In this document: positions 54,598-62,886 of the stretch, piece by piece
How the letters are laid out: every line of letters starts with the position of its first letter
How positions within the stretch are numbered: position 1 is the first letter of the stretch
From: Streptomonospora sp. PA3
Lineage (GTDB): Bacteria > Actinomycetota > Actinomycetes > Streptosporangiales > Streptosporangiaceae
Assembly (NCBI RefSeq): GCF_009728995.1
Contig: NZ_VTZW01000018.1
Coordinates: 6,227 to 69,112, forward strand
Reading direction: 5' to 3'
Length of the DNA stretch: 62,886 bases
Program-made: the position numbers and the translations under genes
The notes under the pieces: model-generated
Told to the model about the DNA's origin: nothing
The model's input: the letters and a program-made list of their open reading frames with translations, nothing else
Database searches by the model: none

Positions 54598-55308
54598 CTA
54601 CAGCGCCGCGGCCAGGCGCTCCTCGTGGAGGGCTTCGCCCCAGGACGGGGGCAGGGGGGCGAGGTCGCCCACCCGCATACGCAGGAGCAGGTCGGCGAGC
54701 TGCGGGTTGCGCGGCAGCGCGGGGCCGTGGAGGTAGGTGCCCAGGACCTGGCCCTGGTAGGCGCCCTCGGTGCGGCCGTCGTTGCCGATGCCGGTCAGCG
54801 TGCGCGACAGCGGGGTGGCGCCGGGGCCCAGAGTGGTGCGGCCCTGGTGGTTCTCGAAGCCGGTGATGCGGCCGCCGCCCAGCTCGGGGGCGACCTCGGC
54901 GACGATCTCGCCGACCGCGCGGGTCTCGCCGCGCCCGCTGCGGACGTCGAGGATCCCCACGCCGGGCAGCGGGTTGTCGTCGTCGTCACCGTAGGTCTCG
55001 CCGATGATCTGGTAGCCGGCGCAGACGGCCAGCACCGCGGCACCTCGATCGGCGGCGCGCTTGAGGCCGCCGTCGGCGCGCAGCCGGTTGGCCGCGAGGA
55101 TCTGGGGGCGGTCCTCACCGCCGCCGAGCAGGTAGACGTCGCCCTCGGCGGGCACGGGGTCGCTGGAGTGCACGTGCACGATCTCGGTCCTGATACCGCG
55201 CTGCTCGGCGCGGCGGCGCAGGATCAGCGCGTTGCCCTGGTCGCCGTAGGTGCTGAGCAGGTCGGGGTAGATCCACACGATGCGCAGAACGCTGCTGGTG
55301 TCGCTCAT
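54598..55308 (-). CDS. gatD: Lipid II isoglutaminyl synthase, glutamine amidotransferase subunit
   Basis: This is a 236-residue class I glutamine amidotransferase of the CobB/CobQ type. The nucleophile is C96 (AVCAGYQIIG) and the late His lies in TYLHGPAL. Together with MurT it amidates the alpha-carboxyl of D-Glu in the peptidoglycan stem. It starts 18 bp downstream of murT. Confidence 0.95.
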   Translation of the reverse strand: MSDTSSVLRIVWIYPDLLSTYGDQGNALILRRRAEQRGIRTEIVHVHSSDPVPAEGDVYLLGGGEDRPQILAANRLRADGGLKRAADRGAAVLAVCAGYQIIGETYGDDDDNPLPGVGILDVRSGRGETRAVGEIVAEVAPELGGGRITGFENHQGRTTLGPGATPLSRTLTGIGNDGRTEGAYQGQVLGTYLHGPALPRNPQLADLLLRMRVGDLAPLPPSWGEALHEERLAAAL

Positions 55309-55326
55309 CAGATGCCCTTCTGGCCC

Positions 55327-56583
55327 CTACTGGACGCGGCCGTAGTCGGCACGGATCTGCTGGAAGGCGGTGTAGTTGGCGATGACGTCGATCTTGGTGG
55401 CGTCAGGGCTCTCGGCCTTGACCTTGGCGACGACGTCGCTGACGCGGTCGGCGAGCTCGAAGGGGACGTCGTCGGTCTCCAGCCGCAGCGCCAGGTCGGT
55501 GCGCCGCTCACCCATGACGAACACCCGCCGACCGCGCAGCACCGTGTAGTCGACGTCCCACAGCCAGGAGGTGTCCTTGCCGTCGGGGATCTGGGCGTTG
55601 ACCGAGAGGATCACCGGCACGCGCGGCGGGTCGAGCACCGCGAAGGACTCCAGCCAGCCCGCGGGGTTCTTGGCCAGCAGCAGCCGCACCTCGACGCCGT
55701 CGGTGACGACCGAGGTGTAGCGGCCGGCGACCGAGCGGATCTCCTGCAGGCGCGGCAGGGACTGCGCGGGCTGGATGCCGTAGGCCGCGGCGGTGGCCAT
55801 CGCGATCGCGGCGTTGGCGCGGTTGGCGTCGCCGGGCAGGTTCAGCCGCAGCGGCCAGCGCTGCTCGGCGGGGTCCACGACGCTGTCGGCGTCGTTGTCG
55901 ACCGACCAGGTGGCCTCGGGGCGGCGCATGCCGCACTCCGGGCACTCCCAGTGCGGGTCGGGGTCGCGCTTGAGGTGGCCGCCGCACTCCGGGCAGCACC
56001 AGGAGTCCTCCTTCCAGCGCTGCCCCGCCGAGACCCAGGTGGCGTAGTGGGCGCCCATGCCCGCCCAGGCGACGAGCGGGTCGTCGGCGTTGGCGACGAC
56101 GTGGGCCTGGCTGCGGCCCAGGGCCTCGCGCCACTTCTTGGCCAGCAGGTTGATCTCCGAGGCGCGGTCCATCTGGTCGCGGCTGAGGTTCATCAGCACG
56201 ACCACGGCCGCCTTCGTGGCCTCCAGCACCTGGGGCAGGTACTTCTCGTCGACCTCCAGCACGGCCTCGCGGGCATCGGGGCTGTTGGCCAGCGCGGTGA
56301 TGTGGCCCGTGGGCATGTTGGCGCCGTGCTCGTTGGTGGCGACGGGGCCGAGTTCCCGCAGCGCCGACGCGATCAGCCGCGTCGTCGTGGTCTTGCCGTT
56401 GGTCGCGCTGACCAGCGCCAGACGGCGGCCGCGCGACAGCTGGGCCAGCAGGTCGGGCTCGACCTTGAGCGCGATCTTGCCGCCGATGACGGAGCCGTCG
56501 CCGCGCCCGGTGGCCCGGGAAAGCGAGGCCGCGCCCTTGCCCAAGACCGCGGCCAGTTGGGCACGCAAGGGAAGTTCGCTCAT
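55327..56583 (-). CDS. murT: Lipid II isoglutaminyl synthase, Mur ligase-like subunit
   Basis: This is a 418-residue protein with the Mur ligase P-loop SATNGKTTTTR (63-69), a zinc ribbon (CCPECGGHL and CPECGMRR) characteristic of MurT, and a C-terminal DUF1727 domain. ATG 56583 begins MSELPLRAQLA. It is the first gene of a murT-gatD operon. Confidence 0.96.
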   Translation of the reverse strand: MSELPLRAQLAAVLGKGAASLSRATGRGDGSVIGGKIALKVEPDLLAQLSRGRRLALVSATNGKTTTTRLIASALRELGPVATNEHGANMPTGHITALANSPDAREAVLEVDEKYLPQVLEATKAAVVVLMNLSRDQMDRASEINLLAKKWREALGRSQAHVVANADDPLVAWAGMGAHYATWVSAGQRWKEDSWCCPECGGHLKRDPDPHWECPECGMRRPEATWSVDNDADSVVDPAEQRWPLRLNLPGDANRANAAIAMATAAAYGIQPAQSLPRLQEIRSVAGRYTSVVTDGVEVRLLLAKNPAGWLESFAVLDPPRVPVILSVNAQIPDGKDTSWLWDVDYTVLRGRRVFVMGERRTDLALRLETDDVPFELADRVSDVVAKVKAESPDATKIDVIANYTAFQQIRADYGRVQ

Positions 56584-56711
56584 GATCCCCACAACGTTCG
56601 TGAATGGAAGAGTGCGGTGCGCCTGGGCGCCAGGCGGTCTTCCAAGCCTATTGCCCTGCCCGGACCGGACCGGCCTGCGAGCGCCGGGCGTCACCGCGCC
56701 GGCGGGCGGAT

Positions 56712-58715
56712 TCAGACCGTGCGCCAGTCCAGCCGCTCAGGCGGCGGGCCGAGGTTGGGCGGCGGGTCTCCGGCGGAGCCGGAGGTATCGGCGGTGCCGC
56801 CGGCGGCCGGCTCCGCGGCCAGAGGGGTCTCGGGGGCCTCCTCGACGGTGCCGAGGGTGGCGGTGGGCAGGGCCAGGATTCCGGGGTTGGCGTCGGCGAG
56901 CACAGGGCCCTCGGCGCCGGGCATCAGCAGCGCGGTCGGGGGCAGGGTGCGCAGACCGTGCACGTCCACACGGAGGTCGCCGAGGGCGTCGCCGACGCCG
57001 CTCTTCTCGCGCGGCTCCTCGCCCCCGATACCGGCGGCCTGAGCAGTCGTGCGCCCCCAGGTCGTCGCCGAGCGGATGTGGCGGGCCAGGTCGAGCGGCG
57101 CCAGCGAGGCCGCCGCGTTGCGCATGGACACCGGCGCGGTGACGTCCTCGGCGCTGTCGCCGACATAGCCGTCGGCGACCGAGTCGAGCAGCGCCTCGCC
57201 GATGACCTCGGTCAACCGGTGCATCCGCACGGCGGGCGCCTGCCGCACGCTTTCGGCCCCGGCCGCCTGCGCGCCGCCGAGCCCGAGCAGCACCGGCAGC
57301 ACGCGCGCCGCGGCGGCGGCGGTGGGCTGGCGCATGACGACCGGGAAGCGCCCCCCGCCCCGCAGCCAGCTTTCGGCGTCCTCGGCGATCTCGCGGAACA
57401 GCAGCACCAGCCCTGCCCCCGCGCCGGACGCGGTCTCGCCGAGGCGCTCCAGCTCATGCGCGGGCACGGAGTCGGCTCCGGCGACCACGACCGTGTGCTG
57501 CCAGGCGCGGCCGGGCGCCGCCGACCGGGTGGCGCGCAGCTCCAGCAGCTCGCTCAGCGCCGCCAGGGTGTAGGTGCCGTAGGCCCGGGCGGAGACCTCG
57601 CCGAGCGTCCGGTCGATGGCGATGACCTTGACCTGGGCGTAGGGCTCCTCGGCCGCGCGGCGGCCGACACCCTCGAAGGGGGCCAGGTGCTGCTCCAGCT
57701 CCCAGGCGCGTTCGCGCACGGCCCGGTCGCCGCCGCAGCGGGCGCGCAGTTCGGCGCGCTGCTGGGGCGGGACCGGCTTCAGCGCTGGGTCGGTGTCGCC
57801 GCCGGGGTCGTCGGCGGGGGTGCTCAGCGCCCGCAGGCCGCCGAGGAGCGTGGCGATGTCGGCCTGGGGCCCCAGCACCTCGAAGATCCGCAGCAGCAGG
57901 GTCTCGTCGGCGTCGATGTCGGCCTTGGCGTCGGAGGCGCAGGCGAGCGAGGCCAGGATGCGGGCGCGCTGCCCGGCCCCCAGGTTGGTGCCCAGGTTCA
58001 TCCGCGGCAGGTCGGCCGGCAGCACCCAGACCCGCGGGACCACGGCCGAGCGCCGGACCAGCGAGCACAGTTCGGCGGCGGTGCCGCGGCCGGAGAGGTC
58101 GACGACGGTGAGGTCGCCGCCGACGCGCAGCAGCGAGGCGCCCACGGTGGTCAGCAGCGCCGACCAGCCCGCGTGGTCGCCGCCGGCCACCACGACCGCC
58201 TCCGCGCCCTCGGGCGGGCGGACGCCGTACCAGCGGGGCTGGGACTCGTAGACCCGCTTGCGGGTCTGCCAGCGGGCGTAGGCGCGGGCGTGCTCCTCCT
58301 GGCGCTCGCGCAGCTCGCGCTCGCGCTCGGCGCGTTCGGCCTCCAGCCGGCGCTCCTCGGCGCGCATCCGCTCCCGCATGACCCGGCGGCCCTGCAGCAG
58401 CGCCACCGCGATCGGCAGGGCCACGGCCGCGCACGCCAGGAAGGCGCCGAGGACGAAGAGGCCCGGCAGCACGCGCAGCGGCCACAGCGGCAGGCACAGC
58501 ACGACGACGGCCGCGAGGACCGCCAGCGCCGCGTAGAGCGGGCGGTTGGTGCGGGCCTCGTCCGTGCGCAGGGCGGCGACCCATTCGGGGCTCAGGCCGA
58601 TCCGGTCGCCGGGCGCGGGGCGCTGCGGCGGCGGGCCGGGCTCGGGCGCCAGCACCTCGTAGCGCCAGCCCAGGTAGGTCGGAGTCGGATGGGCTCCCGA
58701 TGCGGGACCGGCCAC
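56712..58715 (-). CDS. Large membrane protein with coiled coil, unknown function
   Basis: This is a 667-residue protein; GTG 58715 has a GGAGG 8 bases upstream. Two adjacent membrane helices lie near residues 65-115, then a strongly charged coiled coil (about 120-165, rich in RAEERRLEAERAERERELR-like runs). About 400 residues of alpha/beta sequence follow (VVVAGGDHAGWSALL, LTVVDLSGRGTAAEL, TVVVAGADSVPAHELERLG). The latter recalls a degenerate FtsK/EccC-type motor without a Walker A, but this is weak. It lies upstream of murT on the same strand. Confidence 0.6.
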   Translation of the reverse strand: MAGPASGAHPTPTYLGWRYEVLAPEPGPPPQRPAPGDRIGLSPEWVAALRTDEARTNRPLYAALAVLAAVVVLCLPLWPLRVLPGLFVLGAFLACAAVALPIAVALLQGRRVMRERMRAEERRLEAERAERERELRERQEEHARAYARWQTRKRVYESQPRWYGVRPPEGAEAVVVAGGDHAGWSALLTTVGASLLRVGGDLTVVDLSGRGTAAELCSLVRRSAVVPRVWVLPADLPRMNLGTNLGAGQRARILASLACASDAKADIDADETLLLRIFEVLGPQADIATLLGGLRALSTPADDPGGDTDPALKPVPPQQRAELRARCGGDRAVRERAWELEQHLAPFEGVGRRAAEEPYAQVKVIAIDRTLGEVSARAYGTYTLAALSELLELRATRSAAPGRAWQHTVVVAGADSVPAHELERLGETASGAGAGLVLLFREIAEDAESWLRGGGRFPVVMRQPTAAAAARVLPVLLGLGGAQAAGAESVRQAPAVRMHRLTEVIGEALLDSVADGYVGDSAEDVTAPVSMRNAAASLAPLDLARHIRSATTWGRTTAQAAGIGGEEPREKSGVGDALGDLRVDVHGLRTLPPTALLMPGAEGPVLADANPGILALPTATLGTVEEAPETPLAAEPAAGGTADTSGSAGDPPPNLGPPPERLDWRTV

Positions 58716-58958
58716 CTCGAAGCACCTCCTGCCCGGCGTCGGGGGGCCGGGTCGGCATCGCGGGGTATGCGGAGATCGTGCGGAGACTACCGCAGTTTCC
58801 GCCCAAGGACTCTGGAATGTCACGACCCGGCCGCAAATCGCACCCGACCGGCACGGAGCAGGGCGCGGCGGCCGGGGCCCGGACACGACGGACGCCGGTG
58901 CCGGCGGGTTTCCCCGCCCGCACCGGCGTCCGCGTACGCTATCCGGCCGCTACGGCGG

Positions 58959-59267
58959 TCAGGCGTCGACTTGGAGGTCGATCACCTTGCCGGTCTCGGC
59001 GCTGATCTCGTATTCGGCGGTGAAGCCCTTGGAGGCCAGCACCCGCACCTTCCACGTGCCGTCGGCCGCGAAGAAGCGGAACGTGCCCTCGTCTCCGGTG
59101 GCCACCTCGCCGACGAAGTCGTCGGCGCTGTTCAGCAGGCGCGCGTAGGCGCCGCTGAGCGGCTCGCCGCCACGCCGCACGACCCCCTGGATCACCGCCT
59201 GGTCGCCGGCGTCGACGTCGGCCAGGGCGACGCCGCCCACCGGCGCGCCGCATCCGTTGTCGCTCAC
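58959..59267 (-). CDS. DUF1416 family protein
   Basis: This is a 102-residue beta-sandwich protein (GCGAPVGGVALADVD, QGVVRRGGEPLSGAYARLL, VRVLASKGF). It matches DUF1416, which in actinobacteria follows the sulfurtransferase gene sseA, as here (66 bp downstream). A role linked to thiosulfate sulfur transfer is inferred from context. Confidence 0.9.
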   Translation of the reverse strand: MSDNGCGAPVGGVALADVDAGDQAVIQGVVRRGGEPLSGAYARLLNSADDFVGEVATGDEGTFRFFAADGTWKVRVLASKGFTAEYEISAETGKVIDLQVDA

Positions 59268-59333
59268 TGCGTGTCCTCCTCGCTCAGTGCCCTGCGCGGC
59301 CGCACGGCGGTCCGTGCGGCCCTTGGGCGGGTG

Positions 59334-60173
59334 CTACTTGGCCTCGCCCAGCTCCACGGGCACGCCCACCAGCGAGCCGTACTCGGTCCAGGAGCCGTCG
59401 TAGTTCTTCACGTTGTCGAGTCCGAGCAGCTCGTGCAGCGCGAACCAGGTGTGCGACGAGCGCTCGCCGATGCGGCAGTAGGCGATGATGTCCTTGTTCA
59501 GGTCGACGCCGGCCTCGGTGTAGAGCTTGCGCAGCTCCTCGTCGCTCTTGAACGTGCCGTCGTCGTTGGCGGTCTTGGACCAGGGGATGTTGCGCGCGGT
59601 GGGGATGTGGCCGGGCCGCTGCGCGGTCTCCTGGGGCAGGTGCGCCGGGGCCAGCAGCTTGCCCACGAACTCGTCGGGCGAGCGCACGTCGACCAGGTCC
59701 TTGGTACCGATGGCCTGGACGACCTCGTCGCGGAACGCGCGGATCGAGGTGTCCTGCTCCTTGGCGGTGTAGGCGGTCTTCGGCCGCTCGGGGACCTCCT
59801 CGACCAGCTCGCGGGAGTCCAGCTCCCACTTCTTGCGGCCGCCGTCGAGCAGTTTGACGCTCTGGTGGCCGTAGAGGCGGAAGTACCAGTAGGCGTAGGC
59901 CGCGAACCAGTTGTTGTTGCCGCCGTAGAGCACCACGGTGTCGTCGTTGGAGATGCCCTTCTCCGAGAGGAGCTTCTCGAAGCCGGTGCGGTCGACGAAG
60001 TCGCGGCGGACGGGGTCCTGCAGCTCGGTCCGCCAGTCGATCTTCACGGCGTTGCGGATGTGGCCCTTGTCGTAGGCCGACGTGTCCTCGTCCACTTCGA
60101 CGAGGACGACGTTCGGGTCGTCGAGGTGAGCCTCCACCCAGTCGGCGTCCACGAGGACGTCGGAGCGGCTCAT
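59334..60173 (-). CDS. sseA: Thiosulfate sulfurtransferase (rhodanese)
   Basis: This is a 279-residue two-domain rhodanese. The N-terminal domain is inactive and the C-terminal one carries the persulfide Cys233 in YCRIGERSS. MSRSDVLVDADWVEAHLDDP is the typical start. It moves sulfane sulfur from thiosulfate to acceptors. It forms a row with DUF4395 upstream and DUF1416 downstream. Confidence 0.95.
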   Translation of the reverse strand: MSRSDVLVDADWVEAHLDDPNVVLVEVDEDTSAYDKGHIRNAVKIDWRTELQDPVRRDFVDRTGFEKLLSEKGISNDDTVVLYGGNNNWFAAYAYWYFRLYGHQSVKLLDGGRKKWELDSRELVEEVPERPKTAYTAKEQDTSIRAFRDEVVQAIGTKDLVDVRSPDEFVGKLLAPAHLPQETAQRPGHIPTARNIPWSKTANDDGTFKSDEELRKLYTEAGVDLNKDIIAYCRIGERSSHTWFALHELLGLDNVKNYDGSWTEYGSLVGVPVELGEAK

Positions 60174-60255
60174 GGGGAACCTCCTAGAATCTCAGGGTTG
60201 ATCGGAATTCCGTGCGTTCGGCCGCGCAGGCGGTCGGTGCGGTGCCCGACGCCTG

Positions 60256-60678
60256 TCACGGGGTGCGGCCCACCGGGGTCAGCCGGCGCATCAGCAGGTA
60301 CATCTCGCAGCCCAGGCACAGACCGAAGGCGGCGTTGAGGAAGGCGGCCAGTAGCGCGAAAGCGGTGGCGGTGATTCCCAGCCAGGTGCCTACCGCGAGA
60401 TAACCGAGCAGACCGATCAGAGCGAACACCAGCCCGACCGCCTGGGCGAAGCGCGGCGGTGCGGGATCCTCGGTCTCCGCAGGCGGACCCAGCCGGGGCC
60501 GGATCAACCAGGCGTAGAGCAGGCCGTAGGGCGAGCGCCGCACCCCCGCCGCGACGGCGGCGGCGAACACCAGCGCCTGCACGGCGAGCAGCCACGCGCT
60601 GCCGGTGATCAGCACGAGCGCGAGTACGGCGGTCGTGACGGCGGCGGCGAAGCGCTGACCTCGCGGGTCGACCTGCAT
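60256..60678 (-). CDS. DUF4395 family membrane protein
   Basis: This is a 140-residue protein starting MQVDPRGQRFAAAVT, with four membrane helices and LCLGCEMY containing two cysteines near residue 123. DUF4395 genes accompany sseA in actinobacteria. The cysteines may take part in sulfur handling (inference). Confidence 0.9.
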   Translation of the reverse strand: MQVDPRGQRFAAAVTTAVLALVLITGSAWLLAVQALVFAAAVAAGVRRSPYGLLYAWLIRPRLGPPAETEDPAPPRFAQAVGLVFALIGLLGYLAVGTWLGITATAFALLAAFLNAAFGLCLGCEMYLLMRRLTPVGRTP

Positions 60679-61100
60679 CGTGGACTTCCCACCCGGGTGA
60701 GTGCTGCTTGCGGAGTCGAGGGGCGGCCGGCGATCGGGCGTGCGCGGCCGACTGGCGGGCCGGGATCAGCCCTCGGGGCGATCGGCTCTAGCTGACAGCA
60801 CGACAGAGCGCGGTGGCGACGTGGCAGAAGTCCACGGCGCGGCGCTTGGTCAGGAACGGCTCTGTCGGAGCACCCACATCTTCGATGGTACGGCGTGGCC
60901 GGACCGATGTCACGGGTGGGTCCACTCACAGGGCCCGCCCGGCCTGCGCGTCCGCGACGGAGAGGCCGGCGGGTGGCGGGCGGCCGGCCTTTGGGTTGGC
61001 TTTTCCGGGGGGGATCGGCCTGGGTTCGGTGGGATCGGTGGGTTCGGCCTCGGCTCGGGGGTTCGGCCTCGGCTCGGGGGGTCGGCCTCGGTCGGCACGT

Positions 61101-61600
61101 CTCGCGAATCGGTCCGGGTACCCACCGGTGGCGGTGAGCGACGGGGGCGGCGACGGCGGCGGGTGGCCGGGGTGGGTGATCACCGGTTGCTGAGAGCGGA
61201 TGGCGCGTCGCCCGACGGGGGCGGCGACCACAGCGCAGGGCTCAGGCCCCGGGGATCGGTCCTGGTGGGCGCCGGTGGCGGTGGGCGACGGGGGCGGCGA
61301 CGGCGGCGGGGTTGGGCCCGCGCGAATCGGCCCCGGTGCCCGCCGCTGACGGGAAGCAACGGGGGCAGCGACGACCGCGGAGGGCTCAGCCCGCACGGAT
61401 CGGTGCGGGTGCCCGCCGGTGGCGGTGAGCGACGGAGGCGGCGACGGCGGCGGGTGGCCGGGGTGGGTGATCACCGGTTGCTGAGAGCGGATGGCGCGTC
61501 GCCCGACGGGGGCGGCGACCACAGCGTAGGGCTCATCAGGCCCCGGGGATCGGTCCCGGTGGGCGCCGGTGGCGGTGGGCGACGAGGGCGGGCGCGCCGG
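61101..61600. repeat. About 150-bp tandem array, four units
   Basis: Units begin near 61101, 61255, 61399 and 61548 with (G)ATCGGT followed by a GCC(C)GGTGGCGGTG-type block. Alternate units share a further roughly 100-bp block with GGTGATCACCGGTTGCTGA. Spacing is 144-154 bp. Confidence 0.75.
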
Positions 61601-62147
61601 GGCGTGTTCCGGTGGGCCTCGCCGCCTGCGCACCCCCACCCGAAACCCCGAATGCCCGGTTTAATTCAACGCGCTCTGGCCCCGGTCGCACCGAGCGCGG
61701 CCCCACGGACACCGGCGACGCGGGAACCGGTCACGGAACCCGACATTCGGCACCTTCGGGGCGGCGGTGGGGCGACGAGGCGCGCCCCGCGACCACCCGG
61801 GCGGCCTCCGGCCGCGCGGAGGGCCGTCCGCGACGTCGACTCCTCCCGCGATGTCCGGTATGCGGGGGCGCCAGGGCGGCCCGCACGACCCGGATCGGCG
61901 ATGATCATGGCATTTGGACCGGGGATCCGCACCCGAAGCGATCCAAACGCGCACCTCGCGGCACCCCGGCCGCCTCCACCCCCGCCGCATCCGGGAATTC
62001 CGGGCAAACCACCCCGGTATCCTTCCGCATCCCGGAAGACCCGGCGCTCCGGTGCGCCGCACACACCCACCGCGCACCATCGGCGGGCATCGTCGACCCA
62101 ACGCGAGGCGAAATGCCGAAACGCCCCCGCCCAGATCGTGTGTCAGA

Positions 62148-62247
62148 ACGGCGGGGGCGCCGCCTTCCAGGAACCCACCGGGCACCACCCGCGGCGGCCA
62201 CCACCGAGGCTGCGGCAATGGGTGCGCCCCGCGAAGCGCGATCACAG
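62148..62247 (+). repeat. Dispersed intergenic repeat, left part (copy B)
   Basis: This aligns with the minus strand of 52131-52325 over its first half, including ACCCACCGGG and GGCTGCGGCAATGGGTGCG. The alignment breaks where a 20-bp inverted repeat begins. Confidence 0.7.
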
Positions 62248-62343
62248 CTTGCCGCCGAGCGCACGCGGTTCTTCCCAGGTGGAGCCGTACCACCGGTGGC
62301 GGACCTCCGGCACAAAAGTGCACCGTGCGCTCGGCGGCAAGCT
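62246..62343. mobile_element. Small inverted-repeat (MITE-like) insertion, about 98 bp
   Basis: Perfect 20-bp terminal inverted repeats (62246-62265 and 62324-62343) flank a 58-bp centre. It lies where the dispersed repeat is split, so an insertion into that repeat is the simplest reading. It has no coding capacity and no clear target duplication. Confidence 0.55.
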
Positions 62344-62349
62344 GGCGCA

Positions 62350-62435
62350 CAGCGCTTCGCGCATCACAGCCCCATTGCCGCAACCTCCTGTGGTGACCGA
62401 CTCCTTGAACACGACGTAGGCGGCTCCCACTACCG
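62350..62435 (+). repeat. Dispersed intergenic repeat, right part (copy C)
   Basis: This aligns with the second half of copy A, including GCTTCGCGCATCACAGCCCC and TTGCCGCA, then decays toward GACGTAGG. Confidence 0.7.
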
Positions 62436-62439
62436 CCCT

Positions 62440-62886
62440 CGCCGCCCCCGTCGGGCGGCCCGCCGTCCGCCGCCGGCAACCGGTCACCGCCCAGCCCAGG
62501 CCCCGTCGGCCATCGCCGCTCTCGTCGCATGCCCAACCGGCGGGCACCCGGACCGGTGGGCACGGGCGAAGCCACCCGCCGACCTCGCTGCCTCGTCGCA
62601 TGGGCCACCGGCGGGCACCCGAACCGCTCCGCGCGGGCCAAGCCCACCGCCGACCTCGCCGCCCCCGTCGGGCGACCCGCCATCCGCCGCCAGTCACCGG
62701 TGACCGCCCAGCCCGGCCATCCGCCGCCAGTCACCGGTGACCGCCCAGCCCGGCCATCCGCCGCCCTCGCCGCCCCCGTCGCACGCCCAACCGGCGAGCA
62801 CCCGAACCGCTCCGCGCGGGCCCAACCCCGCGCCGACCTCGCGGCCCCCGTCGGGTGCCCAACCGGCGAGCACCCGAACCGATCCC
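62440..62886. repeat. Reverse-oriented repeat array at right edge
   Basis: Blocks of the type CCAACCGGCG(G/A)GCACCCG recur near 62536, 62608, 62790 and 62860. They are reverse-complement relatives of the units at 61101-61600. A roughly 35-bp GTCACCGGTGACCGCCCAG-type unit is also directly doubled near 62690-62760. The array runs off the window. Confidence 0.65.

Larger units (their letters stand above)
60679..62886. other. Gene-poor repeat region at the right edge
   Basis: Over 2.2 kb contain no frame that I accept as a gene. The long open frames are GC by-products with overlapping equivalents on both strands. The region is built of a tandem array (61101-61600), a dispersed repeat with an apparent internal insertion (62148-62435) and a reverse-oriented array (about 62440-62886). 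Confidence 0.6.

Noticed and set aside
61661-62734. 357-codon minus-strand gene in the repeat region
   Set aside because: The frame crosses the dispersed repeat, the inverted-repeat element and part of the reverse array. Its product is Gly/Arg-rich low complexity, and equal-sized frames exist on the other strand.
61101-62886. CRISPR array at the right edge
   Set aside because: Units are about 150 bp, imperfect and of alternating type. There are no short identical repeats with unique spacers and no cas genes.

Overview
The window is a high-GC actinobacterial chromosome segment. It looks like a member of the Nocardiopsaceae (Nocardiopsis/Streptomonospora type), although the genus is inference. 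Supporting evidence is the very GC-rich coding sequence with frequent GTG starts, a mycothiol glycosyltransferase (mshA), CarD, a SenX3/RegX3 pair, MurT/GatD, geosmin synthase, an actinobacterial type VII secretion (T7SS) cluster and an actinomycete integrative and conjugative element (AICE) in a tRNA gene.

Positions 1-13,000 hold part of a T7SS region. A WXG-type effector runs off the left edge and carries a perfect in-frame 300-bp duplication. After a geosmin synthase come a DUF6507 protein and an acidic coiled-coil protein (minus strand). Then follows a plus-strand series: two small Esx-like proteins, a membrane protein with a TNT-like tail, EccD, a MinD-like ATPase with a degenerate P-loop, and a roughly 1,000-residue Pro/Gln/Thr-rich protein. 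EccB, EccC, EccE and mycosin are not seen here. Positions 13,000-15,350 hold a DUF574 methyltransferase, an AHSA1/SRPBCC protein and an MDMPI-family enzyme.

Positions 15,428-26,185 are a stacked integration site at a tRNA-Thr(TGT). The intact AICE (16,294-26,185) is bounded by 47-bp direct repeats. It encodes, toward the tRNA, a Pra-like activator, a small protein, an FtsK/Tra translocase, a rolling-circle Rep, Xis and a tyrosine integrase, most with overlapping stop and start codons. Its left part is cargo: a conspicuously AT-rich gene with a HEPN-like Rx4H motif, an RsbW-like ATPase, an ABM monooxygenase and an XRE-TPR regulator with matching palindromes at both flanking promoters. Outside its left end lie a decayed third att copy and a start-less fragment paralogous to the tail of the Pro/Gln-rich T7SS protein.

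Positions 26,200-60,680 are mostly ordinary core genome: rlmB, cysS, ispF, carD, phoU/senX3/regX3, dtd, membrane proteins, tandem YpfJ-like metallopeptidases, a BlaI/M56 pair, a macrodomain protein, an esterase, mshA-ybjN-gpm, two GIDE-domain paralogues, an FABP/nitrobindin protein, ygfZ, gatD-murT and an sseA sulfur-transfer group.

Positions 60,680-62,886 contain no convincing gene. They hold a roughly 150-bp tandem array, copies of an intergenic repeat also present near 52.2 kb, one of which appears to be interrupted by a small inverted-repeat element, and a second array in the opposite orientation at the right edge.
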